Below, piece after piece: positions 42,544-50,704 of a stretch of 59,873 nt of DNA. Numbering within the stretch: position 1 is the first letter of the stretch; each line of letters opens with the position of its first letter. Below the pieces are notes generated by a model that had not been told where the DNA came from, searched no databases, and saw only the letters and a list, made by a program, of their open reading frames with translations. The stretch comes from Sphingomonas sp. AOB5 (lineage in GTDB: Bacteria; Pseudomonadota; Alphaproteobacteria; Sphingomonadales; Sphingomonadaceae), in the NCBI RefSeq assembly GCF_029433115.1, contig NZ_JARNTV010000023.1, forward strand, positions 1 to 59,873, in the 5' to 3' direction. The translations under genes were made by a program, and so were the position numbers.

Positions 42544-43071
42544 TTATTTCGGCATCGAGCCAGACAGCGAGATGATGTAGCTGACGGCCAGGCTGGGCAT
42601 CATGTTCTCGTGCGGCGTACCCGCCCCGGAGGCCGGGCCGACGGTACCCGCCGCCATCTGCATTGCCGCGCCCGGACCGCCGCCCGGCGTCCACATGGTC
42701 GAGCCGTCGTCGGGACCCGCCAGCATCGCCTGATCGGGAGAGACTTCGATGCCCGCGGCGGGCACGGCGAGGACGGCATGGACATGTTCCGGCATCTGAT
42801 CGGGCGTCAGCGTGACGACGGCGTCACCCCCCACCTGCCCCACCGTGCGGTTGCTCAGGCCCTTGCCTTGCCCGCGATGCACGATGGTGTTCCCGCGCAG
42901 ATCGGGCAGCGCGAAGGTCGAGGTGCCGTCGCCGCCATAGGTGGTGCCGATGAGCGAGAAGAGCGCCTGTGCCTGACTGATCGGCAGCACCGTGCCGTCG
43001 CACAGATTCCATCCCTCCGGCGCGGTCAGGCCGCCGAACATGCGGATTTCACCGACAAAGCTGCTGGACAT
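42544..43071 (-). CDS. Tail-collar domain protein (second of three)
   Basis: A 175-residue paralogue: MSSSFVGEIRMFGGLTAPEG, WNLCDGTVLPISQAQALFSL and GTTYGGDGTSTFALPDLRGN. The conserved PEHVHAV turn and the C-terminal ENMMPSLAVSYIISLSGSMP, close to the end of typical collar proteins, are present. It starts 1 nt after the stop of the first copy, so translation is coupled. Such proteins form trimeric fibre-tip domains in phages and in some bacterial surface structures. Confidence 0.92.
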   Translation of the reverse strand: MSSSFVGEIRMFGGLTAPEGWNLCDGTVLPISQAQALFSLIGTTYGGDGTSTFALPDLRGNTIVHRGQGKGLSNRTVGQVGGDAVVTLTPDQMPEHVHAVLAVPAAGIEVSPDQAMLAGPDDGSTMWTPGGGPGAAMQMAAGTVGPASGAGTPHENMMPSLAVSYIISLSGSMPK

Positions 43072-43072
43072 T

Positions 43073-43615
43073 CTACGCCTCCTCGCTCTCGGTTTCGGTG
43101 CCGGTCGGCCGCGAGGGAAAGGGACCCTTCACGGCGATGTAATAGGTCATGACGGTGAACGGCTGCATGTTGGGATGCGCCTGTCCGATCCCGGTATCGT
43201 CCAGCGTTGCCAGCGCCAGCGTGACGGTGGTCTCGCTGGACGTCGCGTAGATCGCCGCGGTCTGCTGCGTGTCCGCCAGCATGCCGTTCCGTGGCGTCGG
43301 CGTGTCGGCCGGCGCCATGCTGACGTTCCAGTCATGGCTGTGCGGCGGCACCTGATTGGTGCTCAGGATGACCGTTTCCTGCCCCATCGGCACGCCCGGC
43401 ATGAAGGTGCCCGAACCCAGCGGCACCCGCCCCCGGAGATCGGGCAAGCCGAAGGTGGTGAAACCGTCACCGCCATAGGTATTGCCGATCAGCGAATAGA
43501 GGCCCTGATTCTGTGTGATCTGCAGGAGCTGGCCGTCACATGGCATCCATGAAGACAGGGTGGCCGCAGCCGAATAGGGAAAGGCGCGAATCTCACCCAG
43601 ATACCAGTCTGACAT
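43073..43615 (-). CDS. Tail-collar domain protein (first of three)
   Basis: A 180-residue paralogue and the first of the triad: MSDWYLGEIRAFPYSAAATL, PCDGQLLQITQNQGLYSLIG and NTYGGDGFTTFGLPDLRGRV. It has PPHSHDWNVS and the end HPNMQPFTVMTYYIAVKGPF. A typical microcystin-dependent (MdpB-like) protein. The promoter must lie in 43616-43863, which it shares divergently with rplK. No head, tape-measure or lysis genes are nearby, so this is not an ordinary prophage. Confidence 0.92.
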   Translation of the reverse strand: MSDWYLGEIRAFPYSAAATLSSWMPCDGQLLQITQNQGLYSLIGNTYGGDGFTTFGLPDLRGRVPLGSGTFMPGVPMGQETVILSTNQVPPHSHDWNVSMAPADTPTPRNGMLADTQQTAAIYATSSETTVTLALATLDDTGIGQAHPNMQPFTVMTYYIAVKGPFPSRPTGTETESEEA

Positions 43616-43712
43616 CAGCCCCTCCTCCCCCTGCAGATCACGCGCAAAGGGGAGGAGATCGAGCGCCGCAGGTCAATCGAGGCTCGCCCCGTTTTGGATA
43701 ACGGCCCGGCAG

Positions 43713-43741
43713 TTGCCATTTGCGCGCAGTTTCGCTAATGG
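43713..43741 (+). promoter_or_regulatory. Weak candidate rplKA promoter
   Basis: TTGCCA and TAATGG are separated by 17 nt about 120 nt upstream of rplK. The -35 is good and the -10 poor. The leader that follows contains a GGGCG/CGCCC stem-loop near 43776-43799, a possible place for L1 feedback on rplKA. Confidence 0.3.
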
Positions 43742-43863
43742 CCCGCCCTTCCAACGCATCAGCAATGGAATCGCGGGAGGGCGCCCTTCGGGTCGCCCGT
43801 CTGGACCGCTAAACTTGAACGGGGTTCTGCGTTCGCGCCGGATCCCATGACAGAGTGAGACAC

Positions 43864-44295
43864 ATGGCTAAAAAGATTACCGGCTATATCAAGCTGCAGG
43901 TGCCGGCCGGCGCCGCCAATCCGTCGCCCCCGATCGGCCCGGCTCTGGGTCAGCGCGGCGTGAACATCATGGAGTTCTGCAAGGCGTTCAACGCCGCGAC
44001 GAACGACCTTGAGAAGAGCACCCCGATCCCCACGATCATCACCGTGTTCGCGGACAAGAGCTTCTCGTTCGAGACCAAGACGCCCCCGGCGACCTATCTC
44101 ATCAAGAAGGCTGCCAACCTGAAGTCGGGCTCGAAGGAGCCGGGCAAGGTCTCGGCGGGCAAGATCGCCCGTTCGAAGCTGTCCGAAATCGCCGAGATCA
44201 AGATGAAGGATCTCAACGCGAACGACATCGAAGCCGCAACGCGCATTATCGAAGGCTCCGCTCGCGCGATGGGCCTCACCGTGGTGGAGGGTTAA
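43864..44295 (+). CDS. rplK: 50S ribosomal protein L11
   Basis: A 143-residue L11, part of the GTPase-associated centre on 23S rRNA and needed for RelA activation. ATG 43864 ([20 protein letters not shown]) is chosen over 43855. Family marks are [20 protein letters not shown] near residue 20 and the C-terminal RNA-binding domain with [14 protein letters not shown]. It is followed 4 bp later by rplA. Confidence 0.98.
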   Translation: MAKKITGYIKLQVPAGAANPSPPIGPALGQRGVNIMEFCKAFNAATNDLEKSTPIPTIITVFADKSFSFETKTPPATYLIKKAANLKSGSKEPGKVSAGKIARSKLSEIAEIKMKDLNANDIEAATRIIEGSARAMGLTVVEG

Positions 44296-44299
44296 GACC

Positions 44300-44992
44300 A
44301 TGGCGAAGCTCACCAAGAAGCAGAAGACCTGGACCGTCGACGGCGAGAAGCTGCACGGCGTCGACGAAGCCATCGCGATCGTGAAGGCGAACGCCACCGC
44401 GAAGTTCGACGAGAGCGTCGAAGTCGCGCTGAACCTGGGCGTCGATCCGCGTCACGCAGACCAGATGGTCCGCGGCGTCGTGACCCTGCCCAAGGGCACC
44501 GGCAAGACCGTGCGTGTCGGCGTGTTCGCCAAGGGCGCGAAGGCTGACGAAGCGCGTGAAGCTGGCGCCGACGTCGTCGGTGCGGAAGACCTGCTCGAGA
44601 TCGTCCAGGGCGGCAAGATCGAGTTCGATCGCTGCATCGCGACCCCGGACATGATGGGTCTGGTCGGCCGCCTCGGCAAGGTGCTGGGTCCCAAGGGCCT
44701 GATGCCGAACCCGAAGCTGGGCACCGTGACCATGAACGTCGCCGAAGCCGTCAAGGCCGCCAAGGGCGGTCAGGTCGAGTATCGCGTCGAGAAGGCCGGC
44801 ATCATCCATTCGGGCATCGGCAAGGCGTCGTTCCCGGCGGAAGACCTGCGCGCGAACTTCGACGCGCTGGTCGATGCGGTGGTCAAGGCCAAGCCGGCAG
44901 GCGCCAAGGGCAAATATGTCCGCAAGGTCGCCCTGTCGTCGTCGATGGGCCCGGGCGTGAAGGTCGACGTGGCGGAAGTCGCGACGGCGTAA
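44300..44992 (+). CDS. rplA: 50S ribosomal protein L1
   Basis: A 230-residue L1 that forms the mobile L1 stalk and can repress rplKA translation. Signatures include [34 protein letters not shown], the central [20 protein letters not shown] and PNPKLGTVT. It ends with a strong terminator, so the rplKA operon stops here instead of continuing to rplJL. Confidence 0.98.
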   Translation: MAKLTKKQKTWTVDGEKLHGVDEAIAIVKANATAKFDESVEVALNLGVDPRHADQMVRGVVTLPKGTGKTVRVGVFAKGAKADEAREAGADVVGAEDLLEIVQGGKIEFDRCIATPDMMGLVGRLGKVLGPKGLMPNPKLGTVTMNVAEAVKAAKGGQVEYRVEKAGIIHSGIGKASFPAEDLRANFDALVDAVVKAKPAGAKGKYVRKVALSSSMGPGVKVDVAEVATA

Positions 44993-45016
44993 AGCTACCC
45001 CGCTCGAAAGAGACAG

Positions 45017-45046
45017 AAAGGGCCGCGGGAAACCGCGGCCCTTTTT
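45017..45046 (+). terminator. Terminator after rplA
   Basis: AAAGGGCCGCGG-GAAA-CCGCGGCCCTTT then further T residues: a 12-bp perfect stem with a GAAA loop, 24 nt after the stop. Confidence 0.94.
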
Positions 45047-45067
45047 GCTTGGCCACAGCATATGATC

Positions 45068-45097
45068 GATATACGGATCATATATGATTCGTATATC
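45068..45097. promoter_or_regulatory. 30-bp near-perfect palindrome, probable operator
   Basis: Outer arms GATATACG (45068-45075) and CGTATATC (45090-45097) are exact reverse complements, and the centre holds the palindrome ATCATATATGAT. Only one base pair breaks the symmetry of the whole 30 bp. It ends one base after the arm with the ribosome binding site GAGGGA, 12 nt before the ParD-like start codon. That placement suits autorepression by a ribbon-helix-helix dimer pair. Confidence 0.7.
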
Positions 45098-45109
45098 GAG
45101 GGACTATCC

Positions 45110-45316
45110 ATGGGCATCGTGAAGATCGACGATCAGCTGCACGAGGAAGCGCGCCGGGCCAGCACGGTGATGTGCCGCTCAATCAATGCGCAGGCGGAGT
45201 TCTGGATGAAGATCGGCATGCTGGCCGAGGCCAATCCGGCGCTGTCGTTCAATGATATCGTCGCGGCACAGATCGCCGCGGCGCAGGTTCGTCTGCCGGA
45301 CGGCGCGGACGCCTGA
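45110..45316 (+). CDS. ParD-like antitoxin-family protein
   Basis: A 68-residue protein from ATG 45110, preceded by GAGGGA at 6 nt. An in-frame ATG at 45062 would put the palindrome inside the coding sequence, so it is not used. The N-terminus MGIVKIDDQLHEEARRASTV is a ribbon-helix-helix strand and helix, as in ParD_like proteins (PF11903). It is followed by CRSINAQAEFWMKIGMLAEA, also typical. No ParE-type toxin follows. Instead, one base after the stop comes a methionine aminopeptidase. It probably represses its own operon through the palindrome. Confidence 0.85.
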   Translation: MGIVKIDDQLHEEARRASTVMCRSINAQAEFWMKIGMLAEANPALSFNDIVAAQIAAAQVRLPDGADA

Positions 45317-45317
45317 C

Positions 45318-46097
45318 ATGGTGAAGACCCCGGACGAACTGGCGCTGATGCGGATATCGGGCAAGCTGCTCGCATCCGTGTTCGAAATGCTCGACGGGCA
45401 GGATCTGGCCGGCATGTCGACCATGGCAGTCAACGATCGGGTCGATCGCTTCATCACCGTCGACCTCGCCTCGCGTCCGGCCAGCAAGGGACAATATGGC
45501 TTCAAGTACGTCCTGAACTGCTCGATCAACCATGTCGTCTGCCATGGCGTGCCCGATTCCGAAGAAGTGATCCGCGACGGCGACATCATCAATCTCGACA
45601 TCACGCTGGAGAAGAACGGCTTCATCGCGGATTCGAGCAAGACCTATATGGTCGGCAACGTCGCGCCCGCGGCGAAGCGGCTGGTTCGGGTGGCGCAGGA
45701 AGCGATGTGGAAGGGCATCGGCCAGGTCCGGCCCGGCGCCTATCTGGGCGATATCGGCGCCGCGATCGAACGCCATGCCAAGAAGAACGGATACTCGGTC
45801 GTGCGCGAATATTGCGGGCACGGCATCGGCCGCGAAATGCATGAGGAACCGCAGATCCTGAATTTCGGGCGGCCGCGCACCGGCATGCGGTTGCACGAAG
45901 GCATGGTGTTCACCGTCGAGCCGATGATCAATCAGGGCACCCGCAAGGTCTCGACCGAGGACGATGGCTGGACGGTGGTGACCAACGACCGCAAGCTTTC
46001 CGCGCAGTTCGAGCATACCGTCGCGGTCACCGCGACCGGCGTGGACATCCTCACCCTGCGCCGCGACGAAACGCCGATGCTCGCGCGGATGAACTAG
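45318..46097 (+). CDS. map: Type I methionine aminopeptidase
   Basis: A 259-residue enzyme that removes N-terminal Met from proteins. ATG 45318 starts one nt after the ParD-like stop. All catalytic residues are present: His76 (VVCHGVP), metal ligands Asp94 and Asp105, His168 (GHGIGREMHEEP), Glu201 (FTVEP) and Glu232 (QFEHTVAVT). The N-terminus lacks a zinc-finger extension. It may be a second, non-housekeeping copy, since its operon partner is antitoxin-like; whether another map exists cannot be seen. The stop TAG lies in CTAG, which also provides the stop of the opposite gene. Confidence 0.93.
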   Translation: MVKTPDELALMRISGKLLASVFEMLDGQDLAGMSTMAVNDRVDRFITVDLASRPASKGQYGFKYVLNCSINHVVCHGVPDSEEVIRDGDIINLDITLEKNGFIADSSKTYMVGNVAPAAKRLVRVAQEAMWKGIGQVRPGAYLGDIGAAIERHAKKNGYSVVREYCGHGIGREMHEEPQILNFGRPRTGMRLHEGMVFTVEPMINQGTRKVSTEDDGWTVVTNDRKLSAQFEHTVAVTATGVDILTLRRDETPMLARMN

Positions 46098-47287
46098 ATC
46101 ACGATCTCGTCGCCGGGCATGGAGCCTTCATTCTCGCGGACCGTGCACTTGCCGTCCGGGGCACGCTCGCGTTCGCGCAGGCGGCGGGTGCCGGCATCGA
46201 TTTCTGCATCGATCGCATCGAGCTGCGCCGCGGTCACCGTCTTGCGGACGATATCGCCGCGATCGACATGATAGGCGACGATCAGCAGGTCGCCCGGCGT
46301 CCCGCGCAGCCGCAGCCAGTCGTGGCGCTCGAGGAAGATGGCCGACCAGAGCGGCAGCCATTGGCGGAACACCGTGTCGCCGATCCGTACCACCCCGGCC
46401 ACCTTGGGATTGGTCAGCACATAGTGTTTTCCGTCGAACACGAAGTTCGCATAGCCCGGGCTTTCCTTCACATCCCTGCTCCCACTGGTCGGGATGAATG
46501 AAGCGAAGGCGCGCTGATTGGTGACGCCGCGATGATTGGGCGCTTCGTTCAGCGCGACATCGTAGCGCGAATAGAAATCGGTGCGGCCGTCATGGACGGT
46601 GAATTCGACATTGTCGCCAAGATCGATCGACCAGCGCACCATTGCCGATAGCCGCGTGTAGGTGACCGAGTTCGACTGCCAGGTCTCGCTGCATTCGAAA
46701 TCGAAGCTCAGACTCCGCGCGTCCGCAGCGCGGCAGCTGCCGTTCGCGGCAAGCCGATCCAGCATCGGCTTGAACGATGCGTTCGCCGCGATCGCATCGC
46801 GGATTCCCTGCAGGTCGAATGCGCCGCTGCCGACCACGACTTCGTTGGCGGGACCCGCGCCGATCCGGGTAACTTCGAAGCGAAGCCGCTGCTCGCCGGC
46901 GAAGCGGCTGTCCAGCGCAGCCCAGTCGATCGTGCGGAGCGGCGGGAGCCCATGCGTATCGGCCGTCCATTCGCCCGACGATCCGATGAAGCGCCAGCGA
47001 TAGCCGAGGCCACGCTGCTTCCCGAACTTGCGGTCGCTCAGGCCGAACTCGATCCGCGGCGGCCCCCGCCCGTCATCGACCCAGCGCAACGTGGCAACGC
47101 CGTCGCCCCAGCTGCCGCGCGATCCGATCTGGAAAGAGGCGAAGTCCCGCGCGCCGCCCGAACCGATATGCCGCTCGACGTCCAGCCGCGCGCCGTTGAG
47201 ATAGGTGCTGATCCGGCAGATATTGTCCGGCGGCGGCTGCGCGCCGGCCAACAGCATCGCGGCATAGCCCAGAGTCCCGACCGGCAT
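46094..47287 (-). CDS. 397-aa probable exported protein, unknown
   Basis: ATG 47287 follows GGGGAGAGG at good spacing. The start (MPVGTLGYAAMLLAGAQPPP) is a weak signal-peptide-like stretch. The rest is soluble with many Trp, Arg and beta-like segments (FGLSDRKFGKQRGLGYRWRF, TRLSAMVRWSIDLGDNVEFT), and a charged C-terminal helix (QLDAIDAEIDAGTRRLRERE). Five Cys may form disulfides. No family was recognised. It lies downstream of another exported unknown on the same strand, with 53 bp between. Confidence 0.7.
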   Translation of the reverse strand: MPVGTLGYAAMLLAGAQPPPDNICRISTYLNGARLDVERHIGSGGARDFASFQIGSRGSWGDGVATLRWVDDGRGPPRIEFGLSDRKFGKQRGLGYRWRFIGSSGEWTADTHGLPPLRTIDWAALDSRFAGEQRLRFEVTRIGAGPANEVVVGSGAFDLQGIRDAIAANASFKPMLDRLAANGSCRAADARSLSFDFECSETWQSNSVTYTRLSAMVRWSIDLGDNVEFTVHDGRTDFYSRYDVALNEAPNHRGVTNQRAFASFIPTSGSRDVKESPGYANFVFDGKHYVLTNPKVAGVVRIGDTVFRQWLPLWSAIFLERHDWLRLRGTPGDLLIVAYHVDRGDIVRKTVTAAQLDAIDAEIDAGTRRLRERERAPDGKCTVRENEGSMPGDEIVI

Positions 47288-47340
47288 CGTGCCTCTCCCC
47301 TTGTGCCTCCCAGCCTATGCCTCGCCCGCGTGGACGGCAA

Positions 47341-48240
47341 TCACCAGTTGGGGAAGCTGAACATCACCTGCGCCTCGAACCCCTCGATCGAATAGGCGGC
47401 CCCGCCACAGATCGGTGCGATCCGCGCCGCGGGGAACACGCCGGTGGCGGTGAGGCGCATGCCCCTGCCCTCCGGCGTCGCGGTGATGGTGACGCCGCCC
47501 AGCGTGACGCTGCCGCCTTCCTTGCCGCGGATCTCGGCCCGGTTGGACGGATCGCGGGAAACGCCGACGCCGCGATATTCGAATGACAGGGTGCCCGAAT
47601 AGGCCGAGCGGATCACGATCTCTCGGATCGCCACGTTCGTACCGATCGCCGCGGTCTGCGACCGGGTTTTGGCGGCGGGCGTGGCCGGCGCGGTTTCGGT
47701 CCAGCGCACGGCGGGCGAGATCGGCATGTCGATCCGCGAATAGCTCAGCCCCATATTCTTCGAGCGCGGGCGCCAGGCATTGTCATAGGCGCCGTCGCCG
47801 TCGCGGTCCTCGAGACAGACCCAGCGATAATGGCCATCGCCGGTCGCCCCGCCGAACAGCCCGTTGCGCCAGCCGATCGCGCATTCCCGTTCGCCATCGG
47901 CGCCGCGCCAGAAGGTGATCCGCGATCCCGCAGTCAGCGGCACGGCATTGGCCAGCGATCCGCCGCGTTCGTCGGTGAGCGGGATATCGGCGGTGAGGTA
48001 ACGGAGCTTCGGCGCGATGCTGAATTCCTGCCGCGCGACCGCCAGCCCGCGCGTCGCCAGCGTGCCGGGCTGCACCAGCACCGTCTCCCCGGCCACCGGC
48101 GGCATGCTGACCAGCAGATAGGTGGGTATGCGGGAGCCATAGGCCCCCAGGCGTGCGGAGTCGCAATCCTGAGCCATCGCCTGCGGCGCCATCAGCAGCA
48201 TCGGCGCCAGTATCGCCGGAATTTCCCTGAGTCCCCTCAT
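47341..48240 (-). CDS. 299-aa exported protein, unknown
   Basis: ATG 48240 opens a protein with a signal peptide (MRGLREIPAILAPMLLMAPQ, then AMAQ). The mature part is beta-rich with blocks LRYLTADIPLTDERGGSLAN, GHYRWVCLEDRDGDGAYDNA, which resembles a calcium-binding DxDxDG loop, and SAYSGTLSFEYRG. Cys pairs are present. I do not recognise the family. A palindrome (TGATATACTGTATCA) lies 17 nt upstream of the start. It heads a probable two-gene unit with the 397-aa gene. Confidence 0.75.
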   Translation of the reverse strand: MRGLREIPAILAPMLLMAPQAMAQDCDSARLGAYGSRIPTYLLVSMPPVAGETVLVQPGTLATRGLAVARQEFSIAPKLRYLTADIPLTDERGGSLANAVPLTAGSRITFWRGADGERECAIGWRNGLFGGATGDGHYRWVCLEDRDGDGAYDNAWRPRSKNMGLSYSRIDMPISPAVRWTETAPATPAAKTRSQTAAIGTNVAIREIVIRSAYSGTLSFEYRGVGVSRDPSNRAEIRGKEGGSVTLGGVTITATPEGRGMRLTATGVFPAARIAPICGGAAYSIEGFEAQVMFSFPNW

Positions 48241-48256
48241 CGTCCCCTCCCTCGAT

Positions 48257-48271
48257 TGATATACTGTATCA
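48257..48271. promoter_or_regulatory. Inverted repeat in divergent intergenic region
   Basis: TGATA-TACTG-TATCA, 17 nt upstream of the 299-aa gene and about 100 nt upstream of the divergent TPR gene. It could be an operator for either. Confidence 0.4.
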
Positions 48272-48373
48272 TGCACCGCAGGCCGTGACCATCCCACCAC
48301 TGAGCCTTACCGATTGCGCGACCGTCCCGCCTGTGTTCTGATACCGCTAACACAGAACGGGGAGAGGATCGGC

Positions 48374-50074
48374 ATGCGTTTGGCGATATTGGCGGCGGCT
48401 GCATTGCTGCTTCCCCTCCCCGCACTCGCCCAGACCGCACAGGATGACGGGATCGTCGTTCAGGGCAGTCTGGAGAAGATGAGCGACTGGCGGGTTGCCG
48501 AGACCGATCACGTCATCGTCTATTCCAACGGCAGCGAAGCCGAGTTGAAGCGGATCTCGCACAATCTGGAGCGGCTGCATCTGCTGCTGTCGATCCTGCT
48601 GGGCACGCATGGCCGGCCCGATCCGACGCTGAAGCTGCGCGTCACGCTGATCGGCGACACCGCCGAGTTCGACGCTATGGACCTGCGCAACCTGCGTTCG
48701 CGTCAGGGTCCGTTCGCCCGCGCCTTCCCGATCCAGCGCTATTACGATCCGCGCGAGGATGGCGCGGTGATGGCGGGCAGCCGGATCGACCAGCGGATCA
48801 CGCTGGATCGCGGCGTGAGCCTCGCGAACCTGGGCAGCCGCGAAGTCAATCTGGAGACGGGGCTGGTCGAATCCACCCTGTTCGGCAGTTCCAATCCCAA
48901 CGGGATGGACGCGGCGATCAATCAGGTCACCGTGCCGCTATCGGCCGAGGGGCGCATCTATGGCGGCTTTGCCCAGCATTTCCTGCTGACCTATTTCCCG
49001 ATGGCCTATCCGCGCTGGTACCTCGACGGGTTCGGCGAGATCTTTGCGACGATCAAGGTGCGCGAGGACGGCAAGATCGAATATGGCCGCGCGCCGGAAG
49101 GGCTGCGCAAGGTCACCGACTGGTTCCGCACCTATCCGGTGCGCGACGTGCTGAACGGCAATTATCTGAAGGCCGGATCGCGGACGCGCTGGACGCCCTA
49201 TCATGCCTGGGTGCTGGCGCACTACCTGTTCTTCTCGGAAGAGCGGAAGGGCCAGTTGCAGGCCTATCTGGCCGCCTATTCGCGCGGCGAGGGGCTGGAA
49301 AAGGCGGCGCAGGCGTTCGGCGATCCGGGCAAGCTGGCAAGCGACGTCGCGCGATACGACAACAGCAAGGTGCCGTGGGAACGGCTGACCTATCCGCCCG
49401 AACTGGCCGCCGAGCCGATCATCCGCCAGCTGACCCGCGGGCAGGCGGCGTTCGTGAAGGGCCGGCTGGAGCTGGGGTCGCGGACCACCATTCCCGAAGG
49501 CCCCGCCGCTACGCCGGCCATCGCAGCGCGCGATCGCTGGCTGGTCAAGCTGAGGGGCGATGCCGGCCGCTATCCAACCAATCTCGACGCGCAACTGCTG
49601 CTCGCCGAGGCCGAGTGCCGCAGCGCCAATGCGGCGGAATGCCTTGCCGCGGCGGATCGCGCGCTGGCGGTCGACGGTAACAGCGCGGGGGCGCTCAATT
49701 GGAAGGGCGTCGCGCTGACGCAGCAGGCTTTGGCCGGGCCTTCGCCCGAGCGTGCGCAGCGGCTGCGCACCGCACGCGGGTTCATCGTCCGCGCCAACCG
49801 GATCGACAGCGAGGCCGCAGGACCGCTGCTCTCCTATTATCGCAGCTTCGCGGATGCGGGCGAAGCGCCGCCCGAAGTGGCGCTGGAAGGGCTGCTCAAG
49901 GTGGTCGATACCATCCCCGCCGCGCCGGGTCCGCGTATAATGCTGGGCGAGGCGTTCGCGCGGCAGGGCAATGGCGAAGCGGCGCGGCGCACGCTGCGAT
50001 CGGTGGCCGAGAGCGGTTACGACTCGCCCGAAAAGGCGAAGGCCCAAACGCTGCTGGGATCGATGCCGGAGTGA
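48374..50074 (+). CDS. Exported TPR-containing protein
   Basis: A 566-residue protein from ATG 48374 with signal peptide (MRLAILAAAALLLPLPALAQ). Residues about 35-330 contain a peptidase-like helical region (NLERLHLLLSILLGTHGRPD, YPRWYLDGFGEIFATIKVRE) without a clear HExxH motif. The C-terminal 170 residues are TPR repeats (LLLAEAECRSANAAECLAAA, PGPRIMLGEAFARQGNGEAA). The substrate and partners are unknown. It is typical of a sphingomonad periplasmic scaffold-like protein. Confidence 0.8.
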   Translation: MRLAILAAAALLLPLPALAQTAQDDGIVVQGSLEKMSDWRVAETDHVIVYSNGSEAELKRISHNLERLHLLLSILLGTHGRPDPTLKLRVTLIGDTAEFDAMDLRNLRSRQGPFARAFPIQRYYDPREDGAVMAGSRIDQRITLDRGVSLANLGSREVNLETGLVESTLFGSSNPNGMDAAINQVTVPLSAEGRIYGGFAQHFLLTYFPMAYPRWYLDGFGEIFATIKVREDGKIEYGRAPEGLRKVTDWFRTYPVRDVLNGNYLKAGSRTRWTPYHAWVLAHYLFFSEERKGQLQAYLAAYSRGEGLEKAAQAFGDPGKLASDVARYDNSKVPWERLTYPPELAAEPIIRQLTRGQAAFVKGRLELGSRTTIPEGPAATPAIAARDRWLVKLRGDAGRYPTNLDAQLLLAEAECRSANAAECLAAADRALAVDGNSAGALNWKGVALTQQALAGPSPERAQRLRTARGFIVRANRIDSEAAGPLLSYYRSFADAGEAPPEVALEGLLKVVDTIPAAPGPRIMLGEAFARQGNGEAARRTLRSVAESGYDSPEKAKAQTLLGSMPE

Positions 50075-50079
50075 CGCCG

Positions 50080-50535
50080 TCAGCCTTGTGAACGGCGCCG
50101 GCATCGCGCGGAGCCGGTCGCGTAGACGAGGCCCGCGAGCAGCGCGCCCAGAAGGTAGATGGGCGTAACCGCGGAGTCGAAACGTGCTCCGGTCAGGGCT
50201 GCAGCGAAGCCCCGCGAATAGTCCGGCGGGACGAACGCGATCGTGGCGATCATCGCCAACACGCCAATCGCTGCACAGGCGGCCAGCCGCCCGGCCGGGG
50301 AGAGGCGTTCCACGGCCAGAAAACCCGCGAGCAGCAGACCGCCGATCATCAGCTTCACCACCGGGCCGACATCGTCCGCGACCTTCCAGCTTCCGGCCAG
50401 CAGCCGCTCAAGTGACCCGCCGGTCGCGGGGACGGCCGGTGACAGGCCGAGCCACGCGATCACCACGCTGGGCAGGAAGATCGCCACGACCCAGGCGGCG
50501 ATCCACGCAGGCAGGAAACATCTGAACGTCGGCAT
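50080..50535 (-). CDS. 151-aa membrane protein, unknown
   Basis: A protein with four likely membrane segments (about 8-30, 62-80, 85-103, 125-142) and a cysteine pair near each end. Its start MPTFRCFLPAWIAAWVVAIF is hydrophobic, not a cleavable signal. No family was recognised; it reads as a small DUF-type integral membrane protein. It converges on the TPR gene with stops 6 nt apart, and its start faces the TonB receptor promoter. Confidence 0.7.
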   Translation of the reverse strand: MPTFRCFLPAWIAAWVVAIFLPSVVIAWLGLSPAVPATGGSLERLLAGSWKVADDVGPVVKLMIGGLLLAGFLAVERLSPAGRLAACAAIGVLAMIATIAFVPPDYSRGFAAALTGARFDSAVTPIYLLGALLAGLVYATGSARCRRRSQG

Positions 50536-50665
50536 CGGCCCCTCGCACTCGATCCGGTGATCCTGATCACGACTATGGACCGAAGCAAGCGCCGCTGTTC
50601 CGGGCTTTTGCAGGCCATGATCGTTGCAGGCTTGACGCGGCGCACCATTCGCCTCTAACGGCCCA

Positions 50666-50690
50666 GATAATGAGAATCAGTCGCATTATC
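50666..50690 (+). promoter_or_regulatory. Putative Fur box upstream of TonB receptor
   Basis: GATAATG at 50666-50672 and CATTATC at 50684-50690 flank the inner 7-1-7 site TGAGAATCAGTCGCA, which matches the Fur-type pattern TGAGAATnATTCTCA in most positions. The ATG is 15 nt downstream, so binding would block transcription or translation of the receptor. Confidence 0.65.
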
Positions 50691-50704
50691 GAAAAGGGCG
50701 GGAA

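Noticed and set aside
40427..43615. Prophage suggested by tail-collar genes
   Set aside because: No integrase, capsid, portal, terminase or lysis genes and no attachment repeats; collar genes alone do not show a prophage.
45110..45316. Ordinary ParDE toxin-antitoxin pair
   Set aside because: The gene after the ParD-like frame is a methionine aminopeptidase with full catalytic residues; no ParE-like frame is found on either side.
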